DNA of 64,000 nt from Psychroflexus maritimus (GCF_011089875.1 NZ_JAANAS010000039.1:124001-188000), one strand, 5' to 3'; numbered from the stretch's first letter, positions 1 through 9,272 are shown. Notes: a model not told the origin generated them from the letters alone. Program-made: numbers and translations.

Positions 1-42
1 TACTTTTTGGTCTAGAAATGTTTTTAATTCAGATTTTTTCAA

Positions 43-705
43 TTAACTCAAAATATTTCCGTCTTGCATTTGTAATTTTCTATCGGCCATATTTGCAAGC
101 TCTTTGTTGTGTGTAACAATAACAAAGGTTTGGTCAAATTCATCGCGAAGTTTAAAAAAAAGCTGATGTAGATTTTCAGCTGAAAACGAATCTAAATTCC
201 CTGAGGGTTCATCTGCAAAAACAACAGACGGATTGTTCATCAAAGCTCTAGCTACCGCTACACGTTGTTGTTCGCCACCGCTTAACTGACTTGGTTTGTG
301 ATGCATTCTATCTTTTAAACCTAAAAAATCTAATAATTCTTCGGCTTTCTTGTTCGCATCATTAGTACTTAATTGTTTTATCCAAGCAGGAATACAAACA
401 TTTTCTAAGGCTGAAAATTCGGGTAATAATTGATGAAATTGAAAAATAAAACCTATATTTTTATTTCTAAATTCAGCTAATTGACGCGTATTTAATTGAG
501 TTACATCGGTAGCATTAATTTCAATTGAAGAATTTTGGTTAGAATCTGCATGTTCTAATGTACCTAATATTTGAAGTAAAGTGGTTTTTCCAGCACCAGA
601 TTTACCCACAATTGATACAATTTCCTTTTTGTTTATTTGTAAATCAACACCGTTCAAGACTTTTAAGTCGCCATAGTGTTTGAAAATATTTGTAGCTTTA
701 ATCAT
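43..705 (-). CDS. lolD: LolD-type ABC transporter ATP-binding protein
   Basis: This is the cytoplasmic ATPase subunit of a LolCDE/MacB-type exporter, a family that extracts lipoproteins from the inner membrane. The Walker A motif GKSGAGKTT is at residues 34-42, the signature [15 protein letters not shown] near residue 142, and Walker B ends in [10 protein letters not shown]. The stretch [18 protein letters not shown] between them is typical of LolD rather than of general ABC importers. The length of 220 residues is normal. No LolC/E permease lies next to it in the window, as is common in Bacteroidota where lolD can stand alone. It reads away from its neighbour at 840. Confidence 0.85.
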   Translation of the reverse strand: MIKATNIFKHYGDLKVLNGVDLQINKKEIVSIVGKSGAGKTTLLQILGTLEHADSNQNSSIEINATDVTQLNTRQLAEFRNKNIGFIFQFHQLLPEFSALENVCIPAWIKQLSTNDANKKAEELLDFLGLKDRMHHKPSQLSGGEQQRVAVARALMNNPSVVFADEPSGNLDSFSAENLHQLFFKLRDEFDQTFVIVTHNKELANMADRKLQMQDGNILS

Positions 706-785
706 TTTTCTAAATAATATTGCGAATTTACTATTATTTATCAGATTACAAATATTGATTTGATAGATAAATTGGCTTATTATTT

Positions 786-819
786 CAAAAAAAAATCAGC
801 TGATGAATAGTAGCTGATT
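786..819 (-). terminator. Rho-independent terminator of the ArsC-like gene
   Basis: A perfect 8-bp stem (AATCAGCT at 794-801, AGCTGATT at 812-819) has a 10-nt loop. On the minus strand a run of T follows it (the A run at about 787-795). It lies 20 bases downstream of the stop codon of the ArsC-like gene. Confidence 0.65.
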
Positions 820-839
820 AATTCATTCGATTTAATTTT

Positions 840-1232
840 TTAAGGGATAGGCACTTCACCCGTAGCTGAGTTGTGAAGTTTTAAAATAGCTGTTTCGCTT
901 TTTGCTTGAATAGCTCTTTTTCCTCGAACAGCAATAGGGTAGTATAAAACTTCTGGCGAGTTTTGTAATATTTTTATCGCACCAATTTCATCAATTTGGG
1001 CATTGCTTCCATATACTTCCATGTATTTAATATGATTTGTGTTTATTAAATCACTTACTTCAATATCAAGCATTTCAGCTAACCACTTCCAGTCTGTTCC
1101 TGTTAGAATATCTTTAGCAATATCTATAATTTGAATTGAAGCTTTTGAAGCTTTAGCTACTGCTATACATTTCTCCGTGAGAAAATCTTTAGGATTACAG
1201 TAAATTTGAATTAATTTTTTATCAGTCACCAT
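840..1232 (-). CDS. ArsC/Spx-like thioredoxin-fold protein lacking the catalytic Cys
   Basis: The 130-residue protein aligns by eye with the arsenate reductase (ArsC) family: the N-terminal strand ends in YCNPKD, where a true ArsC has YxNPxCxxS, and the C-terminal part has YYPIAVRGKRAIQ, where ArsC has the RPI(V) loop. The active-site Cys after the NP pair is replaced by Asp, so arsenate reduction by the classical mechanism is unlikely. An unrelated Cys sits before the NP pair (residue 12). A genuine ArsC with the intact motif is encoded at 55655-55993. The real role is unknown; a regulatory or redox adaptor role is only a guess. Confidence 0.7.
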   Translation of the reverse strand: MVTDKKLIQIYCNPKDFLTEKCIAVAKASKASIQIIDIAKDILTGTDWKWLAEMLDIEVSDLINTNHIKYMEVYGSNAQIDEIGAIKILQNSPEVLYYPIAVRGKRAIQAKSETAILKLHNSATGEVPIP

Positions 1233-1422
1233 AGAATATTTTTAAATTTTATATTAACCTGCGAGTCACTAAGTAAAGCATTTTTTAGATAAATACAGAA
1301 AGGTTTGTTTTTTTAACTGAAATTAAATTTTTTGCGAATTAATCAGATTAAGTTTTGAAATTATCAATTTTTAAAGAATTTTCTCATTTATAAATTTTAC
1401 TTTTGGATATCAAATTTAAAGG

Positions 1423-2673
1423 ATGAGTAAGGATACTAAAATTGCAATAATTGGCGCTGGTGTGAGCGGTTTAGTTGCAGCTATGAACCTAGAAAAGCAT
1501 GGGTATAAGCCATCTATTTATGAAGCCTCAGATCGTGTAGGAGGTAGGGTAAAAACCGATTATATTGATGGCTTAGCTTACGATCATGGATTTCAAGTAT
1601 TACTGACTGAATACCCAGCAGCTAAAAAATACTTAGATTTAGAATTGTTAGACTTAGTATATTTTAGACCTGGTTCTGTAATTTTTTATAAAAACGCTAA
1701 AGCGATTATTGGCGACCCCTTACGTGACAAAAGCTTACTTTTTTCTACAATTTTTTCAAAAATAGGAACGCTATCTGATAAAATTAAAATTCTAAAATTA
1801 AGAAATGAAATAAAAAAGAAAAGTTTAGATGATATTTTTAGAGCTGAAGAAAAAACAACACTTCAGTATTTGAAAGATTTTGGCTTTTCAGACCAAGTGA
1901 TTGAGAATTTTTTTCAACCTTTTTTTACTGGAATTTTTCTTGAAAATCAATTGGTAACTTCCAGCAGAAAATTTGAATTTGTGTATCAATTATTTTCCAC
2001 GGGCAGTGCAGCTATTCCTTCAAAAGGAATTCAAGCAATTCCCAATCAGCTTTCTGCAAAATTAAAACAAACCCAATTTCATTTTAATACTCCGGTGAAG
2101 CAAGTAAACAATACTAGCTTAAGTCTTTTAAACGGCGATGAAGCAAAATTTGATTACGTAATAATTGCAGCCGAAGCCGCTAAAATAATTCCTAACCTTC
2201 CCGATTTACAAGAGTGGAAATCGGTTGAAAATTTATACTTTGAAGTAGAAAACAAAGTTATAGATTCAACTATTATAGGATTAATGAGCAATCAACTTAA
2301 AAGTTTAGTCAATAACATACATTATTCAAATTCTTTAATAAACAACCATTATTTATTATCAGTGAGCGTTGTTAAAGCGCATGAGTTAAGTGATCAGGAA
2401 TTGATTAATCAAGTAATTAAAGAACTAGAGCATATAGCTAAAATTAGAGTCGTTGAATTCAAAAAGCTATATCGCATAAAAAATGCGCTTCCTAAAATGC
2501 AAAGTGTATCTTATATGTTACCAAAATCCGAAACTCAGTTGAAGGAAAAAATTTTTTTAGCAGGTGATCATTTAGCTAATGGTTCGCTTAATGCTGCCAT
2601 GCTAAACGGCGAATCGGCCGCGTTAGCAGTAATTGAAAAAATTGAAAAAGGAAGATTAGATATAGGAAGTTAA
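1423..2673 (+). CDS. FAD-dependent amine oxidase / phytoene-desaturase-like oxidoreductase
   Basis: The N-terminal dinucleotide-binding motif GAGVSG (residues 11-16) is followed by E35 and ASDRVGGRVKT, the classical amine-oxidase/protoporphyrinogen-oxidase signature for FAD binding. Near the C terminus, FLAGDHLANGSLNAAMLNG matches the second FAD contact of this superfamily. There is no signal peptide, so the protein is probably cytoplasmic. Its length (416 residues) is normal for NAD(P)/FAD-dependent oxidoreductases of this type. The substrate cannot be read from the sequence, and there are no carotenoid or haem genes next to it. It is divergent from the ArsC-like gene. Confidence 0.8.
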   Translation: MSKDTKIAIIGAGVSGLVAAMNLEKHGYKPSIYEASDRVGGRVKTDYIDGLAYDHGFQVLLTEYPAAKKYLDLELLDLVYFRPGSVIFYKNAKAIIGDPLRDKSLLFSTIFSKIGTLSDKIKILKLRNEIKKKSLDDIFRAEEKTTLQYLKDFGFSDQVIENFFQPFFTGIFLENQLVTSSRKFEFVYQLFSTGSAAIPSKGIQAIPNQLSAKLKQTQFHFNTPVKQVNNTSLSLLNGDEAKFDYVIIAAEAAKIIPNLPDLQEWKSVENLYFEVENKVIDSTIIGLMSNQLKSLVNNIHYSNSLINNHYLLSVSVVKAHELSDQELINQVIKELEHIAKIRVVEFKKLYRIKNALPKMQSVSYMLPKSETQLKEKIFLAGDHLANGSLNAAMLNGESAALAVIEKIEKGRLDIGS

Positions 2674-2737
2674 CAATCAAATAGTCAAATTTAATGCTTA
2701 AATGGCTGGTATGCTGAAACGCTTTTTTTAAAAGTTT

Positions 2738-3370
2738 TTAATCAATCTCAATAATGGTTTCTTCTAAAGGTCTTCTTACCTTTTTCATTGAAGAAAACTC
2801 ATCATTATGGGCTCTGTATCCAAGAGGAAGAACCAAGACAGGGGTTAAATTATGTTTTTCAAGCTGAAGAATTTCGCTGTATTTTTCAGGAACAAAACCT
2901 TCCATAGGGCAAGCATCAATTTCCTCTAGCGCACAAATAGTTAATACATTTCCCATAGCCAGGTAAGCTTGATTGGTAGCCCATTTCTTTATTTCACCTT
3001 GAGATAATTTAGAAAAATGATCTACCAAAAAGTTTCTGAATGGAGCAAGAATATCTTCGGGAGTATTTCGTACCGATTTAATTAAGTCGAAATTATTTAA
3101 TACAAAGTTTTTGTCGATGATATCTTCAATGCAAAAAACTAAAAGATGAGAAGCATCTACTACTTGATTCTGATTGTAGGAGTGAGGTAAGAGCCTTTGT
3201 TTTATGACTTGATTTCTTACCACAATTAATTTTATAGGTTGCAAACCATAAGAAGTTGGGGTTAGATTAAAAGCTTCCGTTATTCGTTTAATTTTCTTGT
3301 CTTCCACTTTTTTAGTAGCATCAAATTTCTTTGTTGCATATCTCCACTCTAAAGCTTTAAGGGTTTCCAT
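2738..3370 (-). CDS. NAD(P)H-dependent nitroreductase-family oxidoreductase
   Basis: This 210-residue FMN flavoprotein belongs to the nitroreductase (NfsB-like) family. It begins with LEWRYATKKFD, the usual N-terminal FMN-binding region, and has PTSYGLQP (phosphate/FMN contact), ACPMEGF and LPLGYR in the expected order. A close paralogue is encoded at 53697-54329 in a MarR operon: ATKKFD versus ATKQFD, SSYGMQP versus TSYGLQP, CPMEGF in both. Such enzymes reduce quinones, nitroaromatics or electrophiles. Here it is monocistronic. Confidence 0.85.
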   Translation of the reverse strand: METLKALEWRYATKKFDATKKVEDKKIKRITEAFNLTPTSYGLQPIKLIVVRNQVIKQRLLPHSYNQNQVVDASHLLVFCIEDIIDKNFVLNNFDLIKSVRNTPEDILAPFRNFLVDHFSKLSQGEIKKWATNQAYLAMGNVLTICALEEIDACPMEGFVPEKYSEILQLEKHNLTPVLVLPLGYRAHNDEFSSMKKVRRPLEETIIEID

Positions 3371-3528
3371 AAAAGTAATTTTTTGCGCAAATTTAATTTA
3401 AAAAGCCAGTATCTTGTTTAATTAAAACACAAAAAAATTGAATAAATGTTAATGAAATACGTGAATTTTATTTAGCCATATTTACAATTCATAGTGTATT
3501 TTTACGTTTTTAAAATTAAATAAATTTC

Positions 3529-4083
3529 ATGAAAAATTATAGATGGATACTTTTGTTATTTGTGTTTCAGTTTAGTTTTGCTCAACAATGGCTAGACCAA
3601 CAATGTAAAGTTGAGACTCAAGTTTATGCTGATGATATAGAAAAGACTTCAGAAAGAAATCGTTTAGTGATTATTATAAACCAAGAAGCTAAATTGATGG
3701 TTAACGATGAAGATTTTAGCTTATTAAAAGGAAAGAAGTTTAAAGATTATTTGTATGCTTTTATTGAAAATCCAGATGAAGCTAAGCAGTGGGCAAAAAC
3801 ACCAAAAAAAGCTATGATTAGCTTAACTCATTACAATCAACCCGATCAATTTGAAGTTGTACAACAACAGATTAGAGAAGTTTATTATTTTTTATGGAAC
3901 AACTATGCCCAAAGTAAATACAATGAAGATTATGTAAATTTAAATTGCAAACAGAGAGCTAAAGTACAAAAACAGTACCCCTACAACGTGTTTACCCCAA
4001 AAAAAGGGGATGCAAAAGATGATTCTACTCAACCAAAATTTTCTGGACCACCACCATTTGAAGGCAATGTAAAAGACAATTAA
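3529..4083 (+). CDS. Secreted protein resembling the periplasmic domain of ExbD/TolR
   Basis: The 184-residue product starts with a cleavable signal peptide (about residues 1-18, ending in FSFAQ). The rest resembles the C-terminal periplasmic half of Bacteroidota ExbD proteins: LVIIINQEAKLMVNDEDF, then KKFKDYLYAFIENP, then a helix resembling YNTYLxVQNEL (VVQQQIREVYYFLWNNYAQ), and a closing VQKQYPYNVF segment. The transmembrane anchor and proton-conducting Asp of ExbD are absent, replaced by a signal peptide. No exbB or tonB is adjacent. The resemblance is by memory of the family and is moderate. Confidence 0.5.
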   Translation: MKNYRWILLLFVFQFSFAQQWLDQQCKVETQVYADDIEKTSERNRLVIIINQEAKLMVNDEDFSLLKGKKFKDYLYAFIENPDEAKQWAKTPKKAMISLTHYNQPDQFEVVQQQIREVYYFLWNNYAQSKYNEDYVNLNCKQRAKVQKQYPYNVFTPKKGDAKDDSTQPKFSGPPPFEGNVKDN

Positions 4084-4131
4084 TGTTTTTTTTTGAAAAT
4101 CAACCTTATTTGTATATATTTATTAGGTAAG

Positions 4132-4166
4132 AAATCTTCTGATTTTAGCATGGAAAGATTTTTTTT
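4132..4166 (+). terminator. Weak terminator or attenuator-like hairpin
   Basis: A 7-bp A+T-rich stem (AAATCTT at 4132-4138, AAGATTT at 4155-4161) is followed directly by a T run (4159-4166). It lies between the ExbD-like gene and a 33-codon ORF that leads into the response regulator. The stem is weak, so the call is tentative. Confidence 0.4.
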
Positions 4167-4268
4167 ATGACTACACTTATTAAATTTTCAATTGATTTTT
4201 TAAAATCTTTAATAAAAATTATTACTTTTGGTTTTTTAATTAGTCATTCAATTACAGAAATTAAATAA
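4167..4268 (+). CDS. Possible 33-codon leader peptide coupled to the response regulator
   Basis: An ATG at 4167 opens a 33-residue reading frame (begins MTTLIKFSIDFLKSLIK) that ends in TAATG, sharing one base with the start codon of the response regulator at 4268. The peptide is hydrophobic and amphipathic, with Lys residues spaced along it. The overlap would give translational coupling. It sits directly after a hairpin with a T run, an arrangement that resembles attenuation. Nothing shows that it is translated; in A+T-rich DNA a short ORF can arise by chance. Confidence 0.3.
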   Translation: MTTLIKFSIDFLKSLIKIITFGFLISHSITEIK

Positions 4269-4897
4269 TGAAAAACTTACTAATTGTAGATGATCACAGC
4301 ATTGTTAGGCTAGGAGTAGCTAATGTGATAAAAAATTCTTTTCCAAAAGTAACTATAGAGCATGCAACCAATATTCCTGACGCCATTGAAAAATTTAATT
4401 CAACTAACTTTCAGCTAGCTATAATCGATATAAAATTACCTGGTGGTAGCACTTTAGATTTAGTGAAACAATTTAGTAAAAAGAATTCAAGCTGTAAAAT
4501 TCTAATGTTTTCTGGTTTAAATGAAGCGCAATACGGTGAACGATATATAAAACTTAATGTAAATGGTTTTTTAAGTAAACATAAACCAGCAGATGAAATT
4601 ATTACAGCTATTGAAAAAGTTTTAGAAGGCCACATTTATATGAGTGATGAACTTAAATCTAAAGTAGAATCAAAAAAGTTAAGAAAATATAAAAACCCTG
4701 TAGAAAAATTATCAACTAGAGAGCTTGAGGTTTTATACTTTATTTTGGATGGTTACGGAAATTTGGAAATTGCAGATAAACTTAAGCTAAAAAATTCAAC
4801 GGTAAGTACTTACAAAAAACGATTAATGGAAAAGTTTGACGTTGCCAATGTACTAGATTTAGTTGATAAGTATAAGTTTTTTACCAAAGAAATTTAG
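4268..4897 (+). CDS. NarL/LuxR-family response regulator
   Basis: This two-component output protein has an N-terminal receiver domain with the acidic pair DD at residues 8-9 and phospho-acceptor D54 in AIIDIKLPGG. The C-terminal LuxR-type helix-turn-helix (about residues 145-205) contains LSTRELEVLYFILDGY and NSTVSTYKKRLMEKF. It converges with the histidine kinase that ends 5 bases away on the other strand, so the two are likely partners although not co-transcribed. A short leader frame overlaps its start codon. Confidence 0.9.
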   Translation: MKNLLIVDDHSIVRLGVANVIKNSFPKVTIEHATNIPDAIEKFNSTNFQLAIIDIKLPGGSTLDLVKQFSKKNSSCKILMFSGLNEAQYGERYIKLNVNGFLSKHKPADEIITAIEKVLEGHIYMSDELKSKVESKKLRKYKNPVEKLSTRELEVLYFILDGYGNLEIADKLKLKNSTVSTYKKRLMEKFDVANVLDLVDKYKFFTKEI

Positions 4898-4902
4898 CTT
4901 TT

Positions 4903-7863
4903 TTATTGCTTGATTACTAAATAAAACTGAGTTCCTTTATTTTTTTCACTTTCAATTTCAACGTTTCCCTTTATAAGTTCAGCCGCTTCTGCCACCATAA
5001 AAAGCCCTAATCCGGCTTCAGAAACTTGCTTTATATATTTGGTGTTTTCAAAAACACTTCGGTATTTGTTTAGCGTTTCTTTGTTCATTCCATTTCCTGT
5101 ATCTTCAATTTTAAAAATTATTTTTTGTGCAATTTTTTTAGCTGAAAGCTTAACACTTCCACGAGAGGTGTTTTTTAATGCATTATCTAGAATATTGTGA
5201 ATAATAATTGCTAAAAGATTTTTATTTGAATTGATATAAAAATCTTTAGTAATATCAATTTCTAAATGGTTTTTTTGCAAATTAACTACTTGTTCAAAAA
5301 GTTCGGCCTTTTCTTTGACTAAATCATAAAGATTAAAAGTTTCAGACTTGTTTCTATCTTCACTAAGCATGGCCTTAGAATAAGTTAAAATGTGGTCTGT
5401 AAAGGCTTGTAATTTTGTTACTGCTTCATTTAGAGAAGAAATATTCTTTTCTACCTTTGGCCCCAAGTTTTTACTTGCTAATTCAGATTCTAAATATTCT
5501 GTACTTAATTTAATATATTGCAATGGACTTCTAATATCATGTGAAATTAGCGCTATTGTTTTCTTTTGGCTTGTTATTTTGTTTTCTAAGTAGTTAGTTA
5601 TCTCAGTTAGGTTAGTAATAGCATCCTTAAGAAGTGAAGTTTTTTCCTTGACAAGATTATTTAGGTATTTTCTTCTTTTTTGTTCTGCTGCTATTTTTAA
5701 AACAGCAATAAAGTAAACCAAAACCGCTATTAAAAAAAGTACCAACAATATAAATTGAAAAGTTTGGTAAAACTTCGGACTTATTGAAAAATTAATTTTG
5801 CTTTTATCAGGATAATCAGGTAAAAAAAGCCTCAACGTATAATCTTCAGGAGCTAAATTATTTAATGTAATTTCATTATTAGTGATTTCAGAAACGATTC
5901 CATCATTTAAACGATACTTAAAATCAAAGACAGAATTACTTTTAACATAGTCAAATTCAAATTTTATTTTCTGCGTATTTTTAGGAAAAAATAAGTTTCC
6001 AGACAAATCTTCTGACTCAAATTTCTGGTCATTAATAAACACCATAGATGTAATGTTTTCAACATGATCATCTAAGTAGAGGAAATCACTTGGATTTAAT
6101 TTTACAATTCCGTTAAGGCTAGGAAATAATATTTCACCGCTTTCAAGTTTAGTTGCACAGGGTTTACAACCTCCGTTAAATTCACTAGTAAGTAATCCAT
6201 CATCCGTTCCAAAATTATTAAAAAAATGAGCCTCATCACTCGAAGTATTCAGTAATCGTTTGACCTTCCCTCTTAAAAGACCGTTATTGGTTGATATCCA
6301 TAAGTAACCATAATCGTCTTCTATAGCATGATGCACCGACTTAGAAACCTTTTCTGTAATTACAGGAAATTCATAAAACCGGTTACCTTTTTTTAGGATT
6401 AAGCCTTTGTTATAAGTACTTATCCAGGCATAATTATGTTGAAAATTAATAGCTCTTACATTATATTTAGACGTTCCTTCTATTAATCTTAATTCATTCT
6501 TACTTAAGTTGAGAATATAAGCTCCGTTTTCTGTACCTAAGTACAACTGATTTTCATCATACTGGTCTATAATATTTACATTGTGCTTGGTAGTAGCAAT
6601 TTTTTTTATCGCTTGGGTTTTAAAATTGTAGGTGTAAAGACAAGTATTTATTTTTGAATTAAACTTTTTAGTACTAAAGTATATTAGGTTGTTTTTTTTT
6701 GAATAATGTAAAACCCCTAAATCATCCTTAAATTTAAAAATTTTTTGAGGTTCATTTTTAGTTGTATAATCAATGATTACTATACTTTTATGAAGAATTT
6801 GTGCATACCTGTAATCGTCAATTTTTTCCATCGACAATGAATTAAGGCTATTTACATAGTTTAGGTTTTTAACTTGTTTAGTATTGATGTCAAAAAGTAA
6901 GCCTCTAGAAGTAATAATCTTATCCTTATTTATTACATCAAAAGCATAAATCAAGTTTTGAACGTAATAAGGAGTCTCTGCTTTATAAATGCTAAATAAA
7001 TTAGGACGTGATACTAAAAAACCTTTGTACCCACTTCCAAAATAACTAGTTTTTCTTGATGCGTCATAGTAGGCTGTGATAATATTTTTTTCTTTAAAGT
7101 TTAATTGATTATGAATAATTGTTAACTCATCTTTTTTTATACAGTAATGATAAACTTCTTTATTTAGATTAAGGTAAATAGACTTTTGGTTAAAATCGAA
7201 TATATAATTAATTTTCTTGTCTTTTTTCAACTCTTTGTCCTCTGTATTTAAAGGATTTAATAAATCAATTTTTATTAACTTGGCTTCATTAAGATTGATT
7301 TTAAAAAAATTCCTCTCGGTAATAACATATATTTGGTCTTTAAAGTTGATTACCGAAGAAATTTTATTCTTAAAGCTGAAGCTACGTTCTAATTCGTTGT
7401 GCTTTAAAAAAAGCTGTTTTTCAGACTTTGGTAAAATATAGCTAGTTGTTTGGTTCAATTCTAAAACATGACCAATTTTTTTGCTGATTAATTCATGTTT
7501 AATTGGGAGTTCTTTTTTTGAAAATTTTCGCCTTTTAGTTTTTTGGATTTGGTTATTGGTAATTAGTACATCTTCTTGATATATAGTACGTGCGTAGAGC
7601 GAATCATTTCTATTATAAAAAAAATTGAATCTATTTGTACTTAAATTTTTTAATTCGCCAAAAATCTTAAAATCCTTTCCGTCAAACCTAGCTAAACCAC
7701 TTTCAGTAGCTAACCATACAAATCCCAAGGAATCTTTGGCTATCGATTTTACTGAATTTTGAGGGAGGTTTTTTTCATTGAACCAAGTATTTATAAAATC
7801 TTGTGCGAAAACACCTTGCGTGAAACTTATAACAAAGAAAAAGAAAGATAGCTTTTTACTCAT
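4903..7863 (-). CDS. Propeller-type sensor histidine kinase
   Basis: The 986-residue membrane kinase has a signal peptide (about residues 1-20, ending in GVFAQ) and a large periplasmic region of beta-propeller repeats (DSLGFVWLATESGLARFDG, DDYGYLWISTNNGL). A Y_Y_Y-like beta-sandwich follows, then one transmembrane segment at about residues 699-722 and a short coiled coil. The HisKA domain has phospho-acceptor H775 in LISHDIRSP. The HATPase domain has NILDNALKNT, DTGNGM and GLGLFMV boxes. This is the class usually coupled to sugar or stress sensing in Bacteroidota, but unlike the hybrid versions it has no receiver or AraC domain of its own. The NarL-type regulator next to it supplies that part. 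Confidence 0.9.
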   Translation of the reverse strand: MSKKLSFFFFVISFTQGVFAQDFINTWFNEKNLPQNSVKSIAKDSLGFVWLATESGLARFDGKDFKIFGELKNLSTNRFNFFYNRNDSLYARTIYQEDVLITNNQIQKTKRRKFSKKELPIKHELISKKIGHVLELNQTTSYILPKSEKQLFLKHNELERSFSFKNKISSVINFKDQIYVITERNFFKINLNEAKLIKIDLLNPLNTEDKELKKDKKINYIFDFNQKSIYLNLNKEVYHYCIKKDELTIIHNQLNFKEKNIITAYYDASRKTSYFGSGYKGFLVSRPNLFSIYKAETPYYVQNLIYAFDVINKDKIITSRGLLFDINTKQVKNLNYVNSLNSLSMEKIDDYRYAQILHKSIVIIDYTTKNEPQKIFKFKDDLGVLHYSKKNNLIYFSTKKFNSKINTCLYTYNFKTQAIKKIATTKHNVNIIDQYDENQLYLGTENGAYILNLSKNELRLIEGTSKYNVRAINFQHNYAWISTYNKGLILKKGNRFYEFPVITEKVSKSVHHAIEDDYGYLWISTNNGLLRGKVKRLLNTSSDEAHFFNNFGTDDGLLTSEFNGGCKPCATKLESGEILFPSLNGIVKLNPSDFLYLDDHVENITSMVFINDQKFESEDLSGNLFFPKNTQKIKFEFDYVKSNSVFDFKYRLNDGIVSEITNNEITLNNLAPEDYTLRLFLPDYPDKSKINFSISPKFYQTFQFILLVLFLIAVLVYFIAVLKIAAEQKRRKYLNNLVKEKTSLLKDAITNLTEITNYLENKITSQKKTIALISHDIRSPLQYIKLSTEYLESELASKNLGPKVEKNISSLNEAVTKLQAFTDHILTYSKAMLSEDRNKSETFNLYDLVKEKAELFEQVVNLQKNHLEIDITKDFYINSNKNLLAIIIHNILDNALKNTSRGSVKLSAKKIAQKIIFKIEDTGNGMNKETLNKYRSVFENTKYIKQVSEAGLGLFMVAEAAELIKGNVEIESEKNKGTQFYLVIKQ

Positions 7864-7868
7864 TTAAA

Positions 7869-9272
7869 TCAATTGTTTTCAAAAAACCAATACATTTTTT
7901 GGAAATCAATACTTGTGCTTCCATCTTCCTCAATAATTTCTCTTGTTTTTGGATAGTTTTGAATTTTGTTTTCTCTTTCCGAAATTACTCCTATTTCAAT
8001 TAATGCTTGGTTAAGCAAAGTTTCTGAGGTATCTCCAAATTGTTTTAGGTTTTCAAATTCTTCTTGAATTTCAATTTGAGGAACTAAACCTTCACTATTT
8101 CCTCCATTATTATTTGCATTTGTTAGCTTAAAAATAATTGGTTGTAAGGCATAGTTATGATGAATACTTGCCTCTTGTCTTCTAAAATCAGGAGCGTCAT
8201 ATAGGGTAGTGGAGGCTTCAAATTTTCCTACGGTGGTTGTTCCAATTTGAATTACATCAATATACGGGGCTAAACCTAGAATAACTACTTCACTAGCTGA
8301 AGCTGTAGAAGAAGTGGTTAAAACGTATAAACGATCTAAATTAAGCGAATTTAAGTTTACATCATTTCGGTTTTTCTCTGTAAAATTTGCCGATGAATTA
8401 TCAAAATTGTTATTAAAAATCTGATTGACAAATAAATCGCCCGTAAACTGTCCTGTAATCATACTGGATAAATCTATGGCAGTTCTTAAATCGCCACCGC
8501 CATTGTAGCGTAAATCTAAAACAAGTTCGTTAATTCCTTCTGTTTTAAATTCACCAAAAACATCATTTAGTTGGTTATCAAAATTTCTTCTAAAATTATT
8601 CATTACTAGGTAGCCAACTTTTGTACCTTCAAAATCAAGTACTTCATGATAATGCAAAGGGTTTTCTGTAGTTTCAGATTTTATTAATTGAATTTCTTGA
8701 TTAGTTGCTGTTAATTCACCATTAATAAATTCAGCAAAACCAACAGTGTAAACTTCTGGAGAAAATAATGCATTAAAATTAGTGTCTTCGTTAAGTATTT
8801 GTCCATCAATACGGTTAAAAATCATTCCTCTTTTTAAACCTATCTGATCGGCAAATGAGCCGCTAACCACATACCTAATGTAGCCATAAACTTGCGAAGT
8901 TTCGCTATCAAGCACTAAACCAAAACGCATACCATTATCTAGTCGAATACCATTTAAAGCATTTTCTAACTCTCTAAAATCAGAAACAATAATACTAAAG
9001 CGGTCTTGCTCTGCTTTTAAGTGATTAAATAAATCTTCAGGCCTGTTGAAACCTTCTAGAAATTCATTGTAATCTTCATTTGAAGAAAAACGATTATCGC
9101 CTAAATCTGGTGAATTACCCTTATACAAATAAAATATATTCATGGCATTCCAAATAAAATTGTTTAATGACTTTGTATCTGCAGGAAAAATACGGTCATC
9201 TAAATCATCTTGACAAGCACTAAAAAACAATACACTTGTTAGAATAAATACAATCGACTTTAAAAGCTTCAT
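7869..9272 (-). CDS. S41-family protease lipoprotein with PDZ-like domain
   Basis: The 467-residue protein has a lipobox with C20 (LFFSAC), so it is a lipoprotein of the envelope. Residues of about 110-175 form a PDZ-like domain (SGSFADQIGLKRGMIFNRI). The C-terminal-processing-protease domain follows with LDLRYNGGGD at 252-261, the nucleophile region TASASEVV (S327) and the general base K350 in TTTVGKFE. It cleaves or chaperones envelope proteins near their C termini. The gene ends 5 bases before the histidine kinase start and may be its leading operon member. It is divergent from the ECF sigma operon, separated by about 100 bp. Confidence 0.88.
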   Translation of the reverse strand: MKLLKSIVFILTSVLFFSACQDDLDDRIFPADTKSLNNFIWNAMNIFYLYKGNSPDLGDNRFSSNEDYNEFLEGFNRPEDLFNHLKAEQDRFSIIVSDFRELENALNGIRLDNGMRFGLVLDSETSQVYGYIRYVVSGSFADQIGLKRGMIFNRIDGQILNEDTNFNALFSPEVYTVGFAEFINGELTATNQEIQLIKSETTENPLHYHEVLDFEGTKVGYLVMNNFRRNFDNQLNDVFGEFKTEGINELVLDLRYNGGGDLRTAIDLSSMITGQFTGDLFVNQIFNNNFDNSSANFTEKNRNDVNLNSLNLDRLYVLTTSSTASASEVVILGLAPYIDVIQIGTTTVGKFEASTTLYDAPDFRRQEASIHHNYALQPIIFKLTNANNNGGNSEGLVPQIEIQEEFENLKQFGDTSETLLNQALIEIGVISERENKIQNYPKTREIIEEDGSTSIDFQKMYWFFENN

